A stretch of 8,753 nucleotides of DNA from Euryarchaeota archaeon UBA495 (GTDB taxonomy: Archaea; Thermoplasmatota; Poseidoniia; Poseidoniales; Poseidoniaceae). A program made the translations under genes and the position numbers. Positions 1-5,225 of the stretch are shown in pieces (positions within the stretch are counted from its first letter, which is position 1; each line of letters begins with the position of its first letter). Under the pieces are notes generated by a model. That model saw nothing but the letters and a program-made list of their open reading frames with translations, ran no database searches and was not told the DNA's origin. Location: contig DALQ01000114.1 in the NCBI GenBank assembly GCA_002496845.1, forward strand, positions 1 through 8,753, in the 5' to 3' direction.

Positions 1-68
1 CGCCATGCAAGGCCCATGCCCAGCAAAGCCAGCAAGGCCGCGATCTGGAAGACCACGGCTTCTTGCAT
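1..68 (-). CDS. N-terminus of an unidentified membrane protein (partial, runs off left edge)
   Basis: Reading the minus strand from ATG at 68 gives MQEAVVFQIAALLALLGMGL followed by AW, and then the window ends. Nearly all of this is one hydrophobic segment that would make a first transmembrane helix or signal anchor. An in-frame ATG at 101 would add eleven mostly polar residues (MLHQHAVQPRP). A GAGGG directly abuts that ATG, too close to act as a normal ribosome binding site, so I prefer 68. The gene would be divergent from the ArsA/Get3 gene at 146, leaving about 77 nt between the two starts for both promoters. Only 22 codons are visible, so no family or function can be named. The coding call rests on the uninterrupted hydrophobic stretch and on the lack of any better explanation for this segment. 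Confidence 0.4.
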   Translation of the reverse strand, partial: MQEAVVFQIAALLALLGMGLAW

Positions 69-145
69 GGGCCGAGGCTGGACCGCATGTTGATGAAGCA
101 TCCCTCGTCGAGAAGTTCAAACGACGCCGTTCCCCGGGGGAACAC

Positions 146-1402
146 ATGGCTCGGCTCCTGCTCTTCGGCGGCAAGGGTGGCGTTGGCAAGACGACATGCT
201 CTGCTGCCAGCGCCATTCGCTTGGCGGACGCGGGACTTCGTGTGCTTCTAGTGTCCAGCGACCCGGCACACTCGACGTCGGATTCCTTGGGCATTGAATT
301 GGGGCCAGAACCCACGCCCGTTGAGGGCGTACCTGGCTTATTTGGGCTTGAAATGGACCCTGAAGCCCGCGTGGCTGAAGCCATGCCCAAACTCTCGGAA
401 GCGATGCAGGGGTTGAGCGGCGGCGGTCCCTTTGCCGGACTTGCAGGCATGGCCGGCGGCGACCTTGGGGAAACTGCTGCCGATGTTGGCCAAGAGGTCG
501 AAGCCTCAGATCTGTTGATTCCCGGCCTGGACGAGGCCTTGGCCTTTGACGAGTTGCTGAAGCACATCGAGGATCTGCGGTGGGACGTGGTGGTGTTCGA
601 CACAGCACCAACCGGCCATACCCTCCGTTTTCTGGCCCTTCCAGAATTGATCGATGCATGGTCCGACCGCTTGCTCCGCCTCATGCGGGCTTCGGGTGGC
701 CTTCGCTCGATGTTGTTTGGTCGAAAGGAAAGCGACGCCATGAAAGACGAACTTGAACGCTTCCGCCGTCGCGTGCTCCATATCCGTCGCATCCTTTCCG
801 ACCCTTCGACCACACGGTTCACGTTGGTGACCATCCCTGAACGGATGGGCGTCAATGAAACCCTGAGGGCCAACGAAGCGCTCCAACACCACGGTCTACC
901 CGTCACCGGTTGCGTGGTGAACCGCGTCACGCCTGAATTTGACCACCCTTTTCTTCAACGACGTCGGTCTGAGGAACTGGGGCGGATTGAGGAACTCTCT
1001 GCGGCGCTTGAGCACGATCCTGTGTCCGTCCCGCTCATGGAAACTGAGGTGCACGGTCTCGAAGGACTTCGCGATCTCGCCAAGGTCCTCTATGGGCCCG
1101 TGGAAGCCATTCCCGCGGGGATTGGACCGCACCCCATGGGCTCGCCCTTGCATCACGACCTCCATCGTTCGATGGTCGTGGAGCACGAAGAACACGAGGA
1201 AACCATTCAACTCCATCTTCCGGGATTGGCTCGCGAAGACCTCAGTTTGCGGAGCGAAGACGGGCGCCTTCTCGTTGGTGTCAACGGACATGAACGTCAT
1301 GTCCCGACGTCTGCAGCGGTCAAAGCCAGCACTGTGGTTGCACGCTTCCGCGGTGAAGTGTTGCACCTGACCGTGCCGACGTCACCGCCGTCAACAGGTT
1401 GA
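146..1402 (+). CDS. ArsA/Get3-family ATPase with C-terminal HSP20-like (alpha-crystallin) domain
   Basis: This is a 418-residue SIMIBI-class ATPase of the ArsA/Get3 family, whose members deliver tail-anchored membrane proteins or drive arsenite pumps. The deviant Walker A motif GGKGGVGKTT lies at residues 8-17 with signature lysine K10. Switch I is DPAHS at 39-43, with D39 the expected catalytic Asp. Switch II is DTAPTGHTLRF at 152-162, the nucleotide-binding VVNR is at 257-260, and VPL lies near 295-297. Residues 70-135 are Met/Gly/Ala-rich, where the family has its helical client-binding part. After a linker, residues about 349-412 form a beta-rich HSP20-like domain (ETIQLHLPGLAREDLSLRS onward), as in the ArsA_HSP20 group and the plant/cyanobacterial Get3d proteins. 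The dimer zinc CxxC of eukaryotic Get3 is absent. I chose ATG 146 because the Walker motif starts at once; an upstream in-frame ATG at 5 adds 47 Pro/Arg-rich residues unlike the family. No arsenic genes are nearby, so membrane-protein targeting or chaperoning is likelier, by inference. Confidence 0.93.
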   Translation: MARLLLFGGKGGVGKTTCSAASAIRLADAGLRVLLVSSDPAHSTSDSLGIELGPEPTPVEGVPGLFGLEMDPEARVAEAMPKLSEAMQGLSGGGPFAGLAGMAGGDLGETAADVGQEVEASDLLIPGLDEALAFDELLKHIEDLRWDVVVFDTAPTGHTLRFLALPELIDAWSDRLLRLMRASGGLRSMLFGRKESDAMKDELERFRRRVLHIRRILSDPSTTRFTLVTIPERMGVNETLRANEALQHHGLPVTGCVVNRVTPEFDHPFLQRRRSEELGRIEELSAALEHDPVSVPLMETEVHGLEGLRDLAKVLYGPVEAIPAGIGPHPMGSPLHHDLHRSMVVEHEEHEETIQLHLPGLAREDLSLRSEDGRLLVGVNGHERHVPTSAAVKASTVVARFRGEVLHLTVPTSPPSTG

Positions 1403-1415
1403 AACGAAGCCATCT

Positions 1416-1422
1416 GGAGGGG
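1416..1422 (+). promoter_or_regulatory. Shine-Dalgarno site of srp54
   Basis: GGAGGGG lies five nt before the ATG at 1428, within the 25-nt gap after the upstream stop codon. It is the strongest ribosome binding site in the window. It fixes the SRP54 start and fits translation from the inside of a two-gene message rather than from a leaderless transcript. Confidence 0.75.
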
Positions 1423-1427
1423 ATGCC

Positions 1428-2798
1428 ATGGCGCTGGAAGGTCTTTCAAAGGGGATTTTCCGTTCCCTTGGATTCCTCAAGTCCAAGCGTCGTTTGGACG
1501 AAGAGGAACTTCGTGACATGACGAAGAGCCTTCGTCGTGCCCTTCAGGAAGCGGATTTCAACGTCCGACAAACGAAGGAAATCGTTGAACGGCTTGAGTC
1601 CAGGATGCGAGAAGAGGAACCTCGTCCAGGGATTACGCTGCAAACGCATGCGATGAACATCCTCTACACGGAATTGGTCCGCTTGCTCGGCCCCTCCGCT
1701 GAGTTTCGCCCGCATGGCTCAACCTTGCTTTTGGTCGGGTTGTATGGTCAGGGAAAAACCACGACCACGGCGAAGTTGGCCGAATGGTACCGAAAGAAGC
1801 ACGGCGTTCGCGTGGCCGTGATTGAGGCCGACGTGCACCGGCCAGGTGCCTATGCACAGTTGAGCCAACTCCTCGAGGGAACGTCCGTTCAAGTCTACGG
1901 TGAACCCGAGACCAAAGATGCGGCGACGATTGTTCGGAACGGGCTTGAAGCCACCTCATCGGCTGATTTTGTCATCATCGACACCGCTGGCCGTCACGAG
2001 CTTGACGAGGAACTGGTGGTGGAACTCGATCAGATCGCCGCTCTCGCTCAAGCCGAGGAACGCTGGCTTGTGATCGACGCACAAGTCGGACAAGCGGCCG
2101 GACCGGTCGCAGCCTCCTTCCACGATTTGGCCGGGGTCACGGGCATTGTCATCACCAAACTGGACGGTACCGCACGCGGCGGTGGAGCCCTTTCTGCCGT
2201 GGCGGCCACAGGTGCGCCCATCGTCCACATCGGTGTCGGTGAACAAGTCAAGGATTTGGAGCGGTTTGAATCCGACCGCTTCATCTCTCGCTTGCTCGGA
2301 ATGGGCGACATTCAGGGCTTGATTGATCTTGCACCAGAGGACCTTGACGAAGAGGAAGCCATGCGCTTGACGCAACGGCTGATGTCGGGTCGTTTCACCT
2401 TGAATGACATGTACAAGCAAATGGAGATGATGTCCAAGGTTGGGACCATTGACAAGCTGATGTCCTTCTTGCCTGGCGGCATGCTGGGTGGCATGGCGCA
2501 GGCTTCGAAATCACAAAAAGAGGCCATGCAAGCCAATCTTGACCGGTACCGGGTCATCATGGACAGCATGACGACGTGGGAAAAGAACGAGCCCGCCAAG
2601 ATCAAGGTCGAACGCGTTCGACGCATCGCCAAAGGGTCTGGTGTCAAGGAGAAGGACGTCCGAGAGTTGATCGGTCAATGGAACCGTTCCCGTAAGATGA
2701 TGAAGGGCATGGGCGGAAATCGACGTCTCAACAAGCAAATGCGCAAGATGATGAAGGACGGCGAGATGGAACTCGACGGCGACTCCCTTCCGTTTTGA
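1428..2798 (+). CDS. srp54: Signal recognition particle GTPase SRP54 (Ffh)
   Basis: SRP54 binds 7S SRP RNA and signal peptides as they leave the ribosome, and docks with receptor FtsY in a GTP-dependent complex at the membrane. At 456 residues it has the usual archaeal length and all three domains. The N domain is residues 1-95, with ALQEADFNV at 39-47 matching the ALLEADV motif. The G domain is about 98-290: G1 GLYGQGKTTT at 104-113, DVHRPGAYAQL at 135-145, G3 DTAGR at 185-189, G4 TKLDGTARGGGAL at 243-255, and closing GVGE at 269-272. The Met-rich M domain, about 295-456, starts after RLLGMGD, includes the FLPGGM finger-loop area at 347-352, and carries the RNA-binding RVRRIAKGSG at 396-405. 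The last part is highly basic and Met-rich. The P-loop reads GQGK where the common form is GSGK; GKTTT is intact, so activity should be retained. It lies 25 nt after the Get3-like ATPase and is probably co-transcribed with it. Confidence 0.98.
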   Translation: MALEGLSKGIFRSLGFLKSKRRLDEEELRDMTKSLRRALQEADFNVRQTKEIVERLESRMREEEPRPGITLQTHAMNILYTELVRLLGPSAEFRPHGSTLLLVGLYGQGKTTTTAKLAEWYRKKHGVRVAVIEADVHRPGAYAQLSQLLEGTSVQVYGEPETKDAATIVRNGLEATSSADFVIIDTAGRHELDEELVVELDQIAALAQAEERWLVIDAQVGQAAGPVAASFHDLAGVTGIVITKLDGTARGGGALSAVAATGAPIVHIGVGEQVKDLERFESDRFISRLLGMGDIQGLIDLAPEDLDEEEAMRLTQRLMSGRFTLNDMYKQMEMMSKVGTIDKLMSFLPGGMLGGMAQASKSQKEAMQANLDRYRVIMDSMTTWEKNEPAKIKVERVRRIAKGSGVKEKDVRELIGQWNRSRKMMKGMGGNRRLNKQMRKMMKDGEMELDGDSLPF

Positions 2799-2852
2799 TT
2801 TGCCCTCACGGCGTGTGAAAGGTCTCCCCATTGCTGAGGATGGTGTTTTGCG
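2799..2852. other. Convergent intergenic gap between srp54 and the surface-protein gene
   Basis: These 54 nt separate two stop codons on opposite strands. Short T-runs follow the srp54 stop (TTTTGATTT across 2793-2801, and TTTT at 2845-2848). Only weak potential stems are present, for example CCAT/ATGG. Archaeal termination often needs only a T-tract, so this gap may end both messages. I see no strong hairpin and no small gene here. Confidence 0.35.
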
Positions 2853-5093
2853 TCAGCGTCGCCGTAAACGCCACGCGCCTACGGCCAACAAACCAAGCAT
2901 CAACACGACGCTCATGTCGAAGGCCAAGGTCGGCACAAGAACAGGCTCCGTGGATTGCCCCCCTTGTCCTTGACCGCCACACCCTGCCGGAGGCGGCCCG
3001 ATGCCAGGGCCCCAGGTCTCACCATGGCCAGCACATGGACCGTTGCCGTTGCCGTTGCCGTTGCCCCCGCCACCCAGCAAGGATTCGTCAACCACGCCTC
3101 GGTAGCAGATGAGGAAGTACGGGAAACCCATGTCCCCCTCTCCGTTCACCATGGTGGAGTGATAGTGGTAAATGCCGTTTGGGAAGTCAGGCGTTGGCCC
3201 AAAGTGACCGTTGCAGACGTCCAAGTCACCCAATCCTTCGACATACTCGTAATCGTCGATGCCGTTGTAACCGGTCTCGCCTGGCTTAAGGCGATAGGAG
3301 GAGGTCATTTCTGCCACGGTGCCGTTTCCAACGTCGCCGAATGCGCCGTAGATCGGATAACCGTCGAATGCAATACCGATGACCTCCGACGAAGTGTTCG
3401 TTGTGTTGTTCCCCGGCCACTCATAGTCCAACCATGTTTCACCTTCTTCGGGATGCCAATGCATGCAATTCCCGTCTGCATGGTAATGGTACGCTCCACC
3501 CGGACCGCTGTGGCCATGGCAAAGACCCAGCCAGATCTCTTGGCGGTCTTCCTCATAGACGCCATGATGCGAGGCCACCGCGTCTCCTCCAGGGCCGTCC
3601 TCAGGTCCGTAGATGGGGACACCATTCAGCGCGAACGCAATTTCGCCACGTTCGGGCGCGCACGCGAACGCACCGTTGGCTTCTGGACAGTTGGTGGCAT
3701 CGTGGCCACCTGTCGTGTCGTTCACCGGTGTTCTTGGAACCAAGATGGTGTAGTCTTGTGCGGCGGCACAACAACCAGGGCCAGATTCAAGGTCATGATT
3801 GGGCAAGCCGTTCATCGACAAACTCACGTTGTCCCCAACAACGGTGACGCTGACTTCACAGACATGTGCGTCGTTTTCTGTGGTGTTGAGGTCGTCGATT
3901 CCCGTACCAGTACCGTGTTGGCAGAGGAAGACGTCCATCCAAAATTCAGCGAGGTCGCTTGCGTCATACTGTTGACGAATTTCATCATCGCAACCATCTG
4001 GAATCCCGTCTTCGTCTTCGTCAACGCTGTCATCATGACCTTCGCACGTGTCGAGATCATCGGGAACGCCGTCACCGTCCGTGTCAGATTGAATGTCATC
4101 ATCGCAACCATCTGGAATCCCGTCTTCGTCTTCGTCAACGCTGTCATCATGACCTTCGCACGTGTCGCTATCATCGGGAACACCGTCACCGTCCGTGTCG
4201 GGGCGGGTCGCGTCGTGGACGATTCTGGTGGTTTCACCGTCCAGCAAGTCCAGTGCTGACCATGGACCAACATAGGCTGTGCCGTCGACGGTGATGGTGA
4301 CGTTTTGTGCGTCAAGGAAGAGAGGGTCGAGCGTGGTGGAGTCAGGATACGAAATGTTCCAGACGGCAAAGAAAAGCTCAGCCGTTGGCGTGAAGGCTTC
4401 GTACCCCTCCACGTGCAACTTGCCGCTGGTGTCGTGGGTGTGGAGCAGGTGCATCGCACCTGGGCATGCCGTGGTGTCGATGCCGAGATCGGATGGAATG
4501 GGAACCGCTGTGTTGTTGACGGTCAATTCCATGAATGGGTGCGTGTGCATGGCAAGGTTGGCATGGCTGTCCAAACATTGTTCCGAGCGAGGTGTTGATT
4601 CAGCCTCGTCTTCATCGCTGCCATCGCTTGGTGCTCGTGTCAGAACGAGTGGTTCAGACGTTGTGTTTGCACCGACATCTGTTGCGACGATATGCAGGCT
4701 TTCCCAAGGGGTGCCGTCCGACAAGTTCGACGACAAATCAACGCGCCATGATCCACCGTCATCGATGTCAGTGGATTCGAGCACAGCCACCGTTTGAGAT
4801 ACTGTCCCTGATGTGGCGGTGACGCTCACACGGACCAGGTCGGGATAGGCGTGGGCGACGCCTCCAAGCACGCTCCAGTTCCCGTCGTCGTTTTCCTGCA
4901 ACAGGGCGACAACAATTGGTGCGCCATGATCATGGCTGCTGTGGTCGTGAACTTCTTCGTTCACGTCGTCAACAGGTTCGTTCACCTCGTCATCATCGGA
5001 ATTCATGGTGATGATGCCAAGGCTACCAATCAGGAGTGCAATCAACAGAACTGCAGCTACCTTTGGTCGAACTGATGTTGTCATCGTAACCAT
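2853..5093 (-). CDS. Exported, membrane-anchored YHYH-domain protein with HTHD module and thrombospondin type 3 repeats
   Basis: This 746-residue protein has a basic N-terminus and a hydrophobic signal/anchor at about 12-29, then a tail rich in acids and His (HDHSSHDHG, 49-57). Residues 58-153 look like an Ig-like beta sandwich. Residues 173-247 form a His/Cys module (HTHPF at 183-187, HTHDTSGKLHVE at 218-229) known from other prokaryotic exported proteins. Two 38-residue units at 298-370 (DTDGDGVPDD, EDEDGIPDGCDD) are thrombospondin type 3 calcium-binding repeats. The YHYH domain spans about 380-670, with YHYH at 535-538 and 642-645 and repeated NGVPIYG / DGYPIYG. A Gly/Asn linker (674-685), a Cys-bracketed Gly/Pro stretch, a C-terminal helix (about 727-741) and RLRRR follow. 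At least 13 N-glycosylation sequons (such as N72, N123, N143, N246, N403, N590) fit an extracellular glycoprotein. The YHYH family has no settled function; metal binding, perhaps copper and calcium, is inferred from the ligands. The start may instead be the Met at 5084, which matches the promoter spacing better. Confidence 0.88.
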   Translation of the reverse strand: MVTMTTSVRPKVAAVLLIALLIGSLGIITMNSDDDEVNEPVDDVNEEVHDHSSHDHGAPIVVALLQENDDGNWSVLGGVAHAYPDLVRVSVTATSGTVSQTVAVLESTDIDDGGSWRVDLSSNLSDGTPWESLHIVATDVGANTTSEPLVLTRAPSDGSDEDEAESTPRSEQCLDSHANLAMHTHPFMELTVNNTAVPIPSDLGIDTTACPGAMHLLHTHDTSGKLHVEGYEAFTPTAELFFAVWNISYPDSTTLDPLFLDAQNVTITVDGTAYVGPWSALDLLDGETTRIVHDATRPDTDGDGVPDDSDTCEGHDDSVDEDEDGIPDGCDDDIQSDTDGDGVPDDLDTCEGHDDSVDEDEDGIPDGCDDEIRQQYDASDLAEFWMDVFLCQHGTGTGIDDLNTTENDAHVCEVSVTVVGDNVSLSMNGLPNHDLESGPGCCAAAQDYTILVPRTPVNDTTGGHDATNCPEANGAFACAPERGEIAFALNGVPIYGPEDGPGGDAVASHHGVYEEDRQEIWLGLCHGHSGPGGAYHYHADGNCMHWHPEEGETWLDYEWPGNNTTNTSSEVIGIAFDGYPIYGAFGDVGNGTVAEMTSSYRLKPGETGYNGIDDYEYVEGLGDLDVCNGHFGPTPDFPNGIYHYHSTMVNGEGDMGFPYFLICYRGVVDESLLGGGGNGNGNGNGPCAGHGETWGPGIGPPPAGCGGQGQGGQSTEPVLVPTLAFDMSVVLMLGLLAVGAWRLRRR
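3041..3064 (+). repeat. Four tandem copies of the hexamer CGTTGC
   Basis: CGTTGC is repeated four times without a break inside the surface-protein gene. On the coding strand this is GCAACG repeated, which encodes the alternating Gly-Asn linker at about residues 677-685. The unit is two codons long, so copy-number slippage would change the linker length without shifting the reading frame. Confidence 0.85.
3982..4199. repeat. Two near-identical 104-bp direct repeats with a 114-bp period (coding for TSP3 units)
   Basis: Positions 3982-4085 and 4096-4199 match at 101 of 104 bases, with 10 nt between copies. The three differences are at 4054/4168, 4055/4169 and 4068/4182. The first two fall in one codon (Leu versus Ser in DD[L/S]DTC); the third is a silent Gly codon change. 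The 114-bp period is exactly 38 codons, so the duplication keeps frame and gives the two thrombospondin type 3 units of the surface protein. The near identity at third codon positions points to recent duplication or gene conversion rather than old divergence under protein-level selection. Confidence 0.95.
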
Positions 5094-5108
5094 ACGCTGT
5101 GGATTCGC

Positions 5109-5121
5109 GTATATTCTTTCG
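5109..5121 (-). promoter_or_regulatory. BRE/TATA-like archaeal promoter of the surface-protein gene
   Basis: On the minus strand CGAAAGAATATAC reads as a purine-rich BRE-like stretch followed by an AT-rich TATA-like core in otherwise GC-rich DNA. The core centre (about 5112) lies 19 nt from the ATG at 5093 and 28 nt from the in-frame ATG at 5084. Archaeal transcription usually begins about 25-27 nt after the TATA centre, so the message would start at or next to the 5084 ATG and be leaderless. This is pattern matching only. Confidence 0.5.
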
Positions 5122-5136
5122 CCGGGGTTGACTTAC

Positions 5137-5159
5137 CGATGGTTCAACATGAACCATCG
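5137..5159. promoter_or_regulatory. Perfect 9-bp palindrome upstream of the TATA-like element (candidate operator)
   Basis: CGATGGTTC (5137-5145) and GAACCATCG (5151-5159) are exact reverse complements separated by AACAT. The dyad centre at 5148 lies about 36 bp upstream of the TATA-like core, where an archaeal activator or a dimeric regulator could bind. Further GGTTC half-sites follow at 5163-5167 and 5191-5195. No T-run follows on the minus strand, which argues against a terminator. The regulator is unknown. Confidence 0.5.
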
Positions 5160-5200
5160 AAAGGTTCAGCCATCGCGTTCAATGCATGCAGGTTCGCATC

Positions 5201-5225
5201 AAAACCTTCTGAGGATTCTCCTCAG
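5201..5225 (-). terminator. Candidate hairpin terminator at the end of proS
   Basis: CTGAGGA (5209-5215) and TCCTCAG (5219-5225) form a perfect 7-bp stem with a 3-nt loop that overlaps the proS stop codon. On the minus strand the stem is followed by AAGG and then TTTT (5201-5204). Its position at the exact end of proS, before the separate promoter of the next gene, fits a transcription end or an mRNA 3'-end stabiliser. The T-tract is short and archaeal terminators often lack stems, so the call is tentative. Confidence 0.4.

Noticed and set aside
5..145. N-terminal extension of the Get3-like ATPase by 47 residues from the ATG at 5
   Set aside because: The added residues are Pro/Arg-rich and unlike the family, which begins just before the Walker A motif. 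The same DNA reads as a hydrophobic membrane-protein start on the other strand.
3982..4199. A CRISPR array or mobile element behind the 104-bp direct repeats
   Set aside because: There are only two copies, in frame, 114 bp apart, and they encode a standard calcium-binding repeat. Spacer structure, terminal inverted repeats and a transposase are all absent.
2955..4259. A 434-codon open frame on the plus strand, antisense to the surface-protein gene
   Set aside because: It has no recognisable motif, its repeats only mirror the TSP3 duplication, and it is a codon-bias shadow in GC-rich DNA opposite a protein with clear domains.
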